Assembly (NCBI GenBank): GCA_011390455.1
Contig: JAABSI010000105.1
Span: 1-9,350, forward strand
Direction of reading: 5' to 3'
DNA: 9,350 bases
DNA from: Trueperaceae bacterium
GTDB taxonomy: Bacteria; Deinococcota; Deinococci; Deinococcales; Trueperaceae
Both the position numbers and the translations under genes were made by a program. Of the stretch, positions 1 through 5,563 are shown in pieces (position 1 is the stretch's first letter; every line of letters starts with the position of its first letter). The notes beneath the pieces are model-generated. The model saw only the letters and a list, made by a program, of their open reading frames with translations, searched no databases and was not told the origin of the DNA.

Positions 1-1429
1 CGACGCACGCCTCGACTACCGCCCCGCGACCGGTCGAATCGGCGGCCGCGTCGGTGCCCAGGCGCGCTTCGCAGGGGGTCCGGTGGACGTGGCCCTCGCG
101 CTCGGGTGGGACTTGGGCGAGCGTGACGTCGCGACGGGCGCCGTGGTCGCGTGGTCCGACGGGCCTTGGTCGTGGGAACTCGATGCGACGGTCGGTCTCG
201 GCTACGGCACCGAGGAGCCGGGTCGGTGGCGCGCGGACGTGGCCCTGAGCAGTGCGTACGCCTTCGACCTGCCGGTTCCCGAGCCGCTCGTCGACGCCGC
301 CGGCGGCCGCCGTTCGGGGGTGCTCGAGGGTCGCGCCGCGACCGATGCCGGCGAGCCGCTGGCGGGCGTGGTGGTGCGCGTCGGGCGGTTCCGCGCGGTC
401 ACCGACGACGCGGGCGCCTACCGCCTCGAGCTGGTGCCCGGCCGTTACGAGGTCGAGGTCGAGGTCGCCACCGTGCCGATCGCCTACCGGCTGACCGCTG
501 CGACCCGCGCCTCGGTCGAGGTCGGGCTGCGGTCGACCACGACCTTCGACGTCCCGGTCGCGCGCACCACCGTGCTTCGCGGCCGGCTGCTGGAGGACCG
601 CGATGGCGACGGGGTCCCCGACGAGCCCACGCGACCCGTCGCCGCCCGCGTGCGAGTGATCGACGCGGACGGCCTAGGCCGTTCGGTCGCCGCCGACGCG
701 GCCGGCGGCTTCGAGCTGCGCGGGCTCCCGGCCGGCGCCGCGCGCGTCGAGGTCTTCGACCTGCCGCTCGGCGCGAGCGTGGTGGGGGAGCCGGTGCGCT
801 CGCTCGTTTTGGACCCCGGCGTGCCCGCCGACGTGACGATCCTCGTGCGCCCGGTCCCCGCGCAGGTCGCGACCTTCGGCGGTGGCGCCCTGCGGGTCCG
901 GTCGGTGGTCGCCGAGGCCGTCCGCGTGCCTCCGGGTGCGGCACCGCTGGTGCGGGTCGAGGTCGCCGGCGCAGCGGAGGAGGTGGCGTTCGAGGTGGGC
1001 GGAGAGCGGGTGGCGCTCGCGCGCGACGGCGACGCTTGGGTCGGGCGGGTCGCGGTGCCCGCCTCGGCGGACGCCGGGGTGTGGCCGTACGTGGTGGTGG
1101 CGCGGTCGGGGGACCAGGACTCGGAGCGAGGGGGCCAGTTGGTCGTCGACCCCGAGGCGGCGCTGTTTGACGCGTCCACGGACGGGCCGGTGCGCGCCGG
1201 CGCGGACCTGCGGATCGACGTGGTTGTGTACGCCTCGGCGGCCTCGGTCGCGGTCGACGGTCCCTTTGGGGTGCTCGCCCTCGCCGAAGACGCGCCCGGA
1301 CGTTGGACCGGGGTGCTCGCGGTGCCCGCAGACGCGCCCGACGCGGTGGTGGAACTCTCGGTGGCGGTCACCACGACCGACGCCGGCATCGCGACCGCGC
1401 CCCTCCGCTTCCGGGTGCTCGCGCCGTGA
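1..1429 (+). CDS. C-terminal part of large outer-membrane usher-like / beta-barrel protein with SdrD-like and Ig-like modules (5' end outside window)
   Basis: The frame is open from the left edge (first full codon at base 2) to the TGA at 1427-1429, giving 475 visible residues with no start inside the window. Visible residues 1-90 alternate polar and hydrophobic positions with Gly and Trp/Tyr turns, as in the last strands of an outer-membrane barrel. Residues about 105-160 form a carboxypeptidase-regulatory/transthyretin-like module (pattern G-x-PLAGV-x-V...TDDAGAY...PGRYEV). Residues about 190-255 form a second, SdrD-B-like module with a possible Ca-binding loop DRDGDGVPD (199-207). Two Ig-like modules follow (about 295-383 and 397-474) and resemble each other (DGDAWVGRVAVPASAD versus APGRWTGVLAVPADAP). 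Barrel followed by small beta modules is known for ushers and related surface-assembly proteins. The adjacent pilin-like and chaperone-like genes support an usher role, but the diagnostic N-terminus is not visible. It could instead be a TonB-like or adhesin-type barrel. It converges on the minus-strand genes with 16 bp between stops. Confidence 0.75.
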   Translation, partial: DARLDYRPATGRIGGRVGAQARFAGGPVDVALALGWDLGERDVATGAVVAWSDGPWSWELDATVGLGYGTEEPGRWRADVALSSAYAFDLPVPEPLVDAAGGRRSGVLEGRAATDAGEPLAGVVVRVGRFRAVTDDAGAYRLELVPGRYEVEVEVATVPIAYRLTAATRASVEVGLRSTTTFDVPVARTTVLRGRLLEDRDGDGVPDEPTRPVAARVRVIDADGLGRSVAADAAGGFELRGLPAGAARVEVFDLPLGASVVGEPVRSLVLDPGVPADVTILVRPVPAQVATFGGGALRVRSVVAEAVRVPPGAAPLVRVEVAGAAEEVAFEVGGERVALARDGDAWVGRVAVPASADAGVWPYVVVARSGDQDSERGGQLVVDPEAALFDASTDGPVRAGADLRIDVVVYASAASVAVDGPFGVLALAEDAPGRWTGVLAVPADAPDAVVELSVAVTTTDAGIATAPLRFRVLAP

Positions 1430-1435
1430 GGCGCG
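1420..1435. repeat. Short GC hairpin across the stop codon of the usher-like gene, at a convergent junction
   Basis: CGCGCC (1420-1425) and GGCGCG (1430-1435) are perfect inverted arms of 6 bp around a 4-nt loop that contains the TGA stop. The structure reads the same on both strands and lies between two convergent genes, so it could slow or end transcription from both sides. There is no T-tract on either side, and in DNA this GC-rich a 6-bp stem is weak evidence. Confidence 0.3.
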
Positions 1436-1445
1436 GCGGGCGTGG

Positions 1446-2387
1446 TCAGAAGTTGCGCACTGCCTCGTAACGGAGCTCGAGACGGTAGGCGCCGGGGGTC
1501 TCGCTGCCATCGACCCTCAGCGCGAAGTCGTCCGGGGTGGCGAGCGTGACGAAGCCATCGGTCGGTCCCGTCGAGGTGAATCGTTGCTCCTCGGCCATCG
1601 TGCCCGCAAGCACCAGCCTCGTAGCGAGGCTCGGGGCGCCGGGTGGCGCGTCGAGAAGCGTGGCCCAGACCGTGACCGTGTAGCCGCTGGGGTGGTTCGT
1701 GCTCACCTCCAGGCGGTCGAAGTCGGCCGAGGTCGGCGCCAGGGGCGCTCCGGTCGTGACCGCCTGCACGTACGCCATGGGCGTCGCCGCGTATTCGAAT
1801 CGCAGGGTCGCGCTGCCCGAGGGCGGTGCGCCCACCCAGCGGAGCGCCAGGAACGTCGGCAGGTTCGCCTGCGCCGTGTGGCTGACCGTCTGGGTCGTGT
1901 CACGGATGCGGTAGGTCACCGGGCTCGTGTACGTCCCCGCGGTCTCGTTGCCGCTAAGCCGCAGCCGGTAGCTTGCGGTCACCCGGACGCGTGCTTGGTT
2001 GGCCTGGCTCTGGTCGAACAGCGCGGTCGCGCCTGCGGTCACCTCGATCCAGCCGGTTTGCAGGTACGTGGTGCGCCCGTCGACGCTGGTCACCGTCAGC
2101 TGCACCTCGAGCGTGGGCCCTCCAGTGGGGGTCCAACCGTCGAGCGCGACGTCGAGCACGTAGACGCGGTTGGGGTTCTGGCGGCGCACGTCGAAGACGG
2201 CCCCGGGGCCGGGATCCTGCGGGACCACGATGCAGCCTGGGCAGCCCTGAGCGGCCGCAAGATCGGCGTCGGTGATGGTGAAGGTCACCGGTCCGAGCGC
2301 CACGGGGCTGAGGCGCGCCACCTGGGCCTGCGCGCTGCCGGCGAGTGCCAGCACGGCGAGCAGGGCCATGGCGGCGCCGCGGTTCAC
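1446..2387 (-). CDS. Secreted two-module pilin-like protein, possible tip subunit
   Basis: A 313-residue protein with a signal peptide (hydrophobic MALLAVLALAG, cleavage near SAQA-Q, residues 19-22). It has two beta-rich modules that each end with the family strand: YRLRLSGNETAGTY...VTYRI (140-161) and FALRVDGSETPGAYRLEL (288-305). The second module (about 172-313) aligns with the two single-module pilin-like proteins upstream (NLPTFLALRWVG, RFEYAATPMAYVQAV, FDRLEV). The N-terminal module carries CPGC (49-52), the only cysteines in the protein. The GTG start at 2387 overlaps the TGA of the preceding chaperone-like gene (GTGA, 4 nt), with GAGG a few bases upstream; this suggests translational coupling. 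An alternative ATG at 2369 lacks a ribosome binding site. In classical and archaic chaperone-usher systems the tip adhesin has an extra N-terminal domain joined to a pilin domain, so a tip role is inferred. No function is shown directly. Confidence 0.8.
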   Translation of the reverse strand: MNRGAAMALLAVLALAGSAQAQVARLSPVALGPVTFTITDADLAAAQGCPGCIVVPQDPGPGAVFDVRRQNPNRVYVLDVALDGWTPTGGPTLEVQLTVTSVDGRTTYLQTGWIEVTAGATALFDQSQANQARVRVTASYRLRLSGNETAGTYTSPVTYRIRDTTQTVSHTAQANLPTFLALRWVGAPPSGSATLRFEYAATPMAYVQAVTTGAPLAPTSADFDRLEVSTNHPSGYTVTVWATLLDAPPGAPSLATRLVLAGTMAEEQRFTSTGPTDGFVTLATPDDFALRVDGSETPGAYRLELRYEAVRNF

Positions 2388-3154
2388 GGGACCTCAAGCG
2401 TCAACTCGCCGGCCAACAGCCCGCCGCGGTCATCCTCGATCAGGGCCAACACCACGTAGAAGCCGGGTTCCAGGTCGTCGGGCAGCGAGAAGCGAATCTC
2501 CCGCTCGGACTCGCGCAGGATGGGCACGTCCGGTACGGGGAGGCGCTGCACCACGTCGCCCGCCTCGTCGCGCAGCTCGATCACACCGCCGAGCCGCATG
2601 ACGGTGTTGCCGGTGTTCACCACGACTGCGGCGAGGGTCGCGGCTTCCGGCTGGTAGAGGTCCACGAGTTCGGAGCCGGAGCGCTCGGTGCCGGTGACCG
2701 TGACGTACACGGTCAGGCCGACGCGGGTGGTGGTCGTGACGCCGACGCCGGGGGTGTCGGTGGGCGGGGGCACGACGGTGACGAAGACCATCGCGTGGTG
2801 CGTGCCTTCGGCGTCCGGCGGGACGGCGACCTCAAGGCGAAGCTCGCGGCTGCCGCCGGGCGGGAGCGCGAACGCGTCGGTATCCAAGGTCAACCACGGA
2901 GCCGCGGAGTGAGGGGCCGTTCCTGCCGGCACGAAGGTGAGGTCGCCGGCCGCGTTCGATAGCCAGTCGCTGGCAGCCGTCTCGACGAACTGCTCGCTTG
3001 CGGATGTGGTGACCACGCTGAAGGTCGCCGTGACGGTTCCGCCCGGAGGTGCGACGAGAGCTAGTCGCGGCGGGGTCAGGCCGATGTCGGCCGCCACGGC
3101 TGGCGTTGCGGCGAGGAGGACCGTCAGGGCAAGGAACAGTACGAGGCGGTGCAT
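2384..3154 (-). CDS. Periplasmic pilus-chaperone-like (PapD-like, two Ig domains) protein
   Basis: A 256-residue protein with a signal peptide (residues 1-22, ending TPAVA-A). The mature protein starts with GLTPPRLALVAPPGGTVTATF and contains PWLTLDTDAFALPPGGSREL followed by a strand ending MVFVTV. This is the order of a PapD-like N-terminal Ig domain (WL...F.L.PG...L.L). The second Ig domain (about 165-256) has VVNTGNTVMRLGGVIELRD and ends LEPGFYVVLALI. The same fold occurs in DUF916/WxL-interacting proteins of Gram-positives, an alternative name; the pilin-like neighbours favour a subunit chaperone. There are no cysteines. The ATG at 3152-3154 has no Shine-Dalgarno but a TACACT box 5 nt upstream, so it may be read from a leaderless internal promoter or coupled to the gene ending 23 bp before it. 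Its stop overlaps the start of the two-module protein gene. Function is inferred from fold and context. Confidence 0.75.
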   Translation of the reverse strand: MHRLVLFLALTVLLAATPAVAADIGLTPPRLALVAPPGGTVTATFSVVTTSASEQFVETAASDWLSNAAGDLTFVPAGTAPHSAAPWLTLDTDAFALPPGGSRELRLEVAVPPDAEGTHHAMVFVTVVPPPTDTPGVGVTTTTRVGLTVYVTVTGTERSGSELVDLYQPEAATLAAVVVNTGNTVMRLGGVIELRDEAGDVVQRLPVPDVPILRESEREIRFSLPDDLEPGFYVVLALIEDDRGGLLAGELTLEVP

Positions 3155-3159
3155 GATCG

Positions 3160-3165
3160 AGTGTA
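3160..3165 (-). promoter_or_regulatory. Candidate leaderless -10 box (TACACT) for the chaperone-like gene
   Basis: On the minus strand TACACT is followed by CGATC and then the ATG at 3154. A TAnnnT box ending 5 nt before the start would place the transcript start at or next to the AUG, as known for many leaderless genes in Deinococcota. No Shine-Dalgarno is present in the 23-bp gap after the upstream pilin-like gene. I see no convincing -35 box. Confidence 0.4.
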
Positions 3166-3177
3166 CGGAGCCCGTCC

Positions 3178-3783
3178 CTAGGGGAACGTGAGGTAGTACG
3201 TGACGGTGGTGGCGTAGGTGCCGGCGTCCTCGTTGCCGTTCACGTCGAGGGTGTAGTCGTTGCCGTTGAAGCCGAGGCTGCGCCAGCCGTTGGTGCCGAG
3301 GAAGCTGCGGGCGATCCGTTGGGGCGTGGCGGAGAGGTTCCAGGTGGTGGCGTAGGCGCCGAGGAACCAGAAAATGGTGATGGCGTTCTGGGTGAGCCCG
3401 GAGGCGCTGCCGCGGTCGACGCGGAGATCGTTGAGGCTGAGGCCGGCGCCGGTGCCGGGACCGGTGTAGGCGAGGGGGGTGGCTTGGACGTAGAGGGACC
3501 AGAAGCCGATGCCGATCACGTTGACTTCGATGTCGTCGAAGCGGTTGACGGCAGTGGGTGGGAGGGTGGCGCCGCCGCCGTCGATGGCGGCGAGGTAGGC
3601 GTTGGGGTTCGAGGCGTAGTCGAAGGTGACGGTTCCGGGTCCGGGGCCGGCTCCGACGATGCGGAGGCCGATGTAGCTGGGGGTGCTGACGGTGAGGGGG
3701 TGTGAGGCCGTTTGGCCGAAGGCTTCGGGCGTGAGGAGCGCGAGCGCGATGAGCAGCGTCGTGGTCAGGGGGCGATGGCGCAT
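3178..3783 (-). CDS. Secreted pilin-like protein, single module
   Basis: A 201-residue protein with a signal peptide (hydrophobic core TTTLLIALALL, cleavage near AFG-Q, residues 21-24) and no cysteines. The mature chain is rich in Gly, Thr, Tyr and Asn and predicts all-beta. Family landmarks are LTVSTPSYIGLRIVG (30-44), VTFDYASNPNAYLAAI (52-67), FDDIEV (82-87), GLSLNDLRVDRGSASG (114-129), WRSLGFNGNDYTLDVNG (167-183) and the final strand AGTYATTVTYYLTF. The same blocks recur in the next gene upstream (4441-3890). The start is well supported by AAGGAGG (bases 3790-3796) six nt before the ATG. Likely a fibre subunit exported through Sec and handled by the downstream chaperone-like protein. I do not recognise a named family with certainty. 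Confidence 0.85.
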   Translation of the reverse strand: MRHRPLTTTLLIALALLTPEAFGQTASHPLTVSTPSYIGLRIVGAGPGPGTVTFDYASNPNAYLAAIDGGGATLPPTAVNRFDDIEVNVIGIGFWSLYVQATPLAYTGPGTGAGLSLNDLRVDRGSASGLTQNAITIFWFLGAYATTWNLSATPQRIARSFLGTNGWRSLGFNGNDYTLDVNGNEDAGTYATTVTYYLTFP

Positions 3784-3837
3784 GGGTCTCCTCCTTCCCG
3801 ATGGGTGTGCCGTCGTTACCGGGGGTGGTCAGTGGAC

Positions 3838-3871
3838 GGGGAGCCGGGCCGCGGGTGCGGTCGGGCTCCCC
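3838..3871 (-). terminator. Strong hairpin 18 nt after the stop of the 4441-3890 pilin-like gene
   Basis: Arms GGGGAGCC (3838-3845) and GGCTCCCC (3864-3871) are perfect. After one mismatch the stem continues with GGCCGC (3847-3852) against GCGGTC (3857-3862), including one G-U pair, around a 4-nt GGGT loop. It starts 18 nt beyond the stop codon and lies before the ribosome binding site of the next pilin-like gene. There is no U-tract, so it may be a factor-assisted or partial terminator, or a 3'-end-protecting hairpin that sets relative subunit levels. Confidence 0.55.
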
Positions 3872-3889
3872 ATCGTTCGTCGTCGAGGT

Positions 3890-4441
3890 TCAGTTCTGAT
3901 AGACGGTGTAGATGACCTCGATCGTGTCGCTGGCTGCGTTCTCGGTTCCGTCGAGGAGGAGTTCGTAGCTGTCGCCAGAGATGCCGAGGCTCTGCCACGT
4001 CCCGGCGAGGCCGGTGGCGATGTTCGCGGTGCTGTTCAGCAGGAACTGGCCGGCGGAGGCAGCCCTCGTGACGCGGACTCGGTCGAGGCCGATGCCGGTG
4101 TTCGCAAGGTCAGCGGAGGTGTCGACGGTGACGCGCCAACCGCTGCCGACGGCGAGGACCTCAATCGCGCCGAGGTTGTGGCTGGTCGGTCCGACCCACG
4201 TGCCGCCGGCGGCCTCGATGGCGGTGAGGTACGACGCTTCATTGGCCACGAAGTCGAACGCCACTGCTGCAGTAGGGCTCGAGTCCGTCGGCACGATTCG
4301 GATCATGACGGCGGCCGGGATCGTGACGGTCAGTTCGTGGCGGGACGAGTCTTGCAGGGGCGGGTCCGCCACCTGCGCGAACGCCGAGCTAGTGGCGAGC
4401 AGGACGAACATGGCGAGCGTGGCGGTCAGGTACTTCTTCAT
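3890..4441 (-). CDS. Secreted pilin-like protein, single module
   Basis: A 183-residue protein with a textbook signal peptide: MKKY, then a hydrophobic core (residues 5-18) and cleavage at AFA-Q (20-23). It has no cysteines. It matches the 201-residue neighbour block by block: LTVTIPAAVMIRIV (37-50), VAFDFVANEASYLTAIEAAGG (60-80), GAIEVLAVGSGWRVTVD (91-107), TGIGLDRVRVTRAASAG (115-131), WQSLGISGDSYELLLDG (149-165), ending in a strand IEVIYTVYQN. The ATG at 4441 is chosen over an upstream GTG at 4495 because AGGAG (bases 4450-4454) sits 8 nt before it and the signal peptide begins there. Followed by a hairpin and then a second paralogue, so probably one cistron of a pilin operon with attenuated read-through. 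Fibre-subunit role inferred; family name uncertain. Confidence 0.87.
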   Translation of the reverse strand: MKKYLTATLAMFVLLATSSAFAQVADPPLQDSSRHELTVTIPAAVMIRIVPTDSSPTAAVAFDFVANEASYLTAIEAAGGTWVGPTSHNLGAIEVLAVGSGWRVTVDTSADLANTGIGLDRVRVTRAASAGQFLLNSTANIATGLAGTWQSLGISGDSYELLLDGTENAASDTIEVIYTVYQN

Positions 4442-4632
4442 GGGGGGATCTCCTGTGCCTTCTGGTGGTTGCGCTACTCGCTCCCTCCAACCCAAGCGCC
4501 CACGTACGGGCTGGAGTTCATCGCGTCCGAAGGGGGTGATGGCCGCAGGACGTGGTTTGGCGGCCCCCCGTTTCGATGGCCGGAGTCTCGCAGTTGGATT
4601 CTTACGGCGGCCTTACTTTCGGGCCGACAGGG
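4442..4632. other. Non-coding stretch upstream of the 4441 pilin-like gene
   Basis: No convincing gene here. It holds the ribosome binding site of the 4441 gene, a 16-bp motif shared with the other pilin upstream region (4516-4531), and two CTTAC words 11 bp apart (4601-4605 and 4612-4616), with a third inside the hairpin at 4644-4648. No clear sigma70 -35/-10 pair was found. Most likely the promoter and leader of the 4441 gene. Confidence 0.45.
4516..4531 (-). promoter_or_regulatory. 16-bp motif shared by two pilin-gene upstream regions (copy 1)
   Basis: On the minus strand TTCGGACGCGATGAAC; the copy at 5367-5382 differs at one base. In both copies a GTGGGC follows after 12 or 13 nt (here bases 4498-4503). 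This copy lies 74 nt before the pilin-like start at 4441. It could be a regulator site or an alternative-sigma promoter. It also contains ATGAAC, which here opens a 15-codon ORF (4521-4474). Confidence 0.35.
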
Positions 4633-4688
4633 GCGTGAGGTTCCTTACACCGCCGGGGGGGTCCTCGGCGGCGTGAAGAACCTCACGC
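4633..4688 (-). terminator. Long imperfect hairpin 18 nt after the stop of the 5180-4707 pilin-like gene
   Basis: Outer arms GCGTGAGGTTC (4633-4643) and GAACCTCACGC (4678-4688) are a perfect 11-bp inverted repeat. After a few mismatches the inner stem CCGCCGGGG (4650-4658) pairs with CCTCGGCGG (4663-4671), including one wobble, around a GGGT loop. The whole 56-nt hairpin begins 18 nt after the stop, as in the second pilin hairpin. No U-tract follows on the minus strand. Likely a terminator or transcript-stabilising structure; it could also be a small dispersed repeat. Confidence 0.55.
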
Positions 4689-4706
4689 GACGCGTCGCAC
4701 ACGCGG

Positions 4707-5180
4707 CTACGGTCGCGTCAGGGTGTAGACGACGGTTCCCCAGTAGCGTCCATCAGAAAGGACATCGGCCACCCCGTATGCCACTTCGAAGACCGTCCAG
4801 TCGCGGGTCGCATCGCCGGTGACGAGGCGTGCGCCATCGCACAGTTCGAGCCAAGGGCCGTCGCCGAGGCGCCCGGTCAACCGCAGCGCCTCGCTGCCGG
4901 TGTCCGCGCGGAAGCGTGCGTCGAGGTGCCAGGTGGTGTTGGCCCGCACCGCGACCCGCGTGGTGCCCGGGTCGATGGTGGTGACGCCGGCACGAGCGTA
5001 GACCTCGACGTCGATCGCGCCCTCTGGGGCCAGGTGGCCGTCGTCGAGCCGGAGCCGCAGGACGACGGGAATCGCGACCGAGACGCGGTGGCTGCCCGCG
5101 CTCTGGGCCCGTGCGCCCCCCAGGGGGGCGACCAACGCCAGGCTCAGCGCCACGACCTTCGAGAGCTCGAGTGTACGCAT
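4707..5180 (-). CDS. Short, divergent secreted pilin-like protein
   Basis: A 157-residue protein with a signal peptide (residues 1-26, hydrophobic ALSLALVAPLGG, cleavage near ARA-Q). It shares the opening strand (HRVSVAIPVVLRLRLDDG, 31-48) and the closing strand (SDGRYWGTVVYTLTRP) with the other pilin-like proteins. It lacks the FDY...NAYL..I block and is about 25-45 residues shorter. The centre (NTTWHLDARF, 81-90) is the typical beta strand after a gapped region. It has one cysteine (C114). The ATG at 5180 is preferred over a GTG at 5189 because GGGAG lies 8 nt upstream of it. First gene of the minus-strand array, 265 bp from the next, separated by a hairpin. It may be a minor subunit, base or initiator. 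Function inferred from family resemblance only. Confidence 0.78.
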   Translation of the reverse strand: MRTLELSKVVALSLALVAPLGGARAQSAGSHRVSVAIPVVLRLRLDDGHLAPEGAIDVEVYARAGVTTIDPGTTRVAVRANTTWHLDARFRADTGSEALRLTGRLGDGPWLELCDGARLVTGDATRDWTVFEVAYGVADVLSDGRYWGTVVYTLTRP

Positions 5181-5366
5181 CCGAAGCACTCCCTAGTCTG
5201 GTCGGGATGCAACACGTTGTCGGTGTCGCCTGCCGTGCCCGCGTGCGATGAGCGACGATCGACGTGCGGCGTACGCCCTTCGCGGGTCATCGGGCAATGC
5301 AAGCTCCATTCGGCCGGTTGCATCACTGGCTCCCCGAGTCCCTTGATGCCCACATGGGGATCCTCG

Positions 5367-5382
5367 GTTCATCGCCTCCGAA
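5367..5382 (-). promoter_or_regulatory. 16-bp motif shared by two pilin-gene upstream regions (copy 2)
   Basis: On the minus strand TTCGGAGGCGATGAAC, 15 of 16 bases identical to the copy at 4516-4531, and followed after 13 nt by GTGGGC (bases 5348-5353). It lies 186 nt before the start of the pilin-like gene at 5180, so a long leader would follow if this is a promoter. Confidence 0.35.
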
Positions 5383-5396
5383 CGTCTCCGCGTTCG
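5379..5396. repeat. Perfect 6-bp inverted repeat next to the shared motif
   Basis: CGAACG (5379-5384) and CGTTCG (5391-5396) pair perfectly around a 6-nt spacer and abut the shared 16-bp motif. It could be a dimeric regulator's operator; chance occurrence is possible. Confidence 0.25.
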
Positions 5397-5563
5397 TCCT
5401 GGGGCGCCTGGAGGGTGCGGGTGCTTGCCGCCGTTCTGCGGTAGCCGCCCATCACCCGTCGCGGGGTGCGCTCAGCCCGGTCGTCGCGCCCATTCGCTGG
5501 CCGGGCTTCGAAGCGCGCTGTCTCCATTGTGAGAAACACCGCTTGCGGAACTCTTACGGCTGG

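Larger units (their letters stand above)
5181..5563. other. 383-bp stretch without a gene, upstream of the pilin-like array
   Basis: No reading frame here has a convincing start, ribosome site or recognisable product; the short ORFs are rich in Arg, Pro and Ser as expected for shadows. The stretch holds one copy of the shared 16-bp pilin motif (5367-5382), a 6-bp perfect hairpin (5379-5396) and an 8-bp inverted pair GATGCAAC (5206-5213) / GTTGCATC (5317-5324). It should contain the promoter of the 5180 gene and the 3' end of the TVP38 transcript, but I find no clear -35/-10 boxes or U-tract terminator. Confidence 0.5.

Noticed and set aside
882..2459. Long plus-strand open frame through the usher end and the two-module gene
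   Set aside because: Arg/Pro/Ser-rich shadow; it crosses the end of one gene and lies antisense to another, with no domain visible.
3683..4822. Long plus-strand open frame opposite the pilin-like genes
   Set aside because: Antisense to genes with signal peptides and ribosome sites; low-complexity Gly/Arg/Glu content and no recognisable domain.
5167..5177. TCGAGTGTACG, the same 11-mer as at the chaperone leaderless box (3157-3167)
   Set aside because: At this site it lies just inside the coding region of the 5180 gene, and no suitably placed start follows, so a promoter role is not supported.
5539..5548. CCGCTTGCGG hairpin with a short U-rich stretch on the minus strand, as a terminator for the TVP38 gene
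   Set aside because: The stem is only 3-4 bp, too weak to call a terminator.
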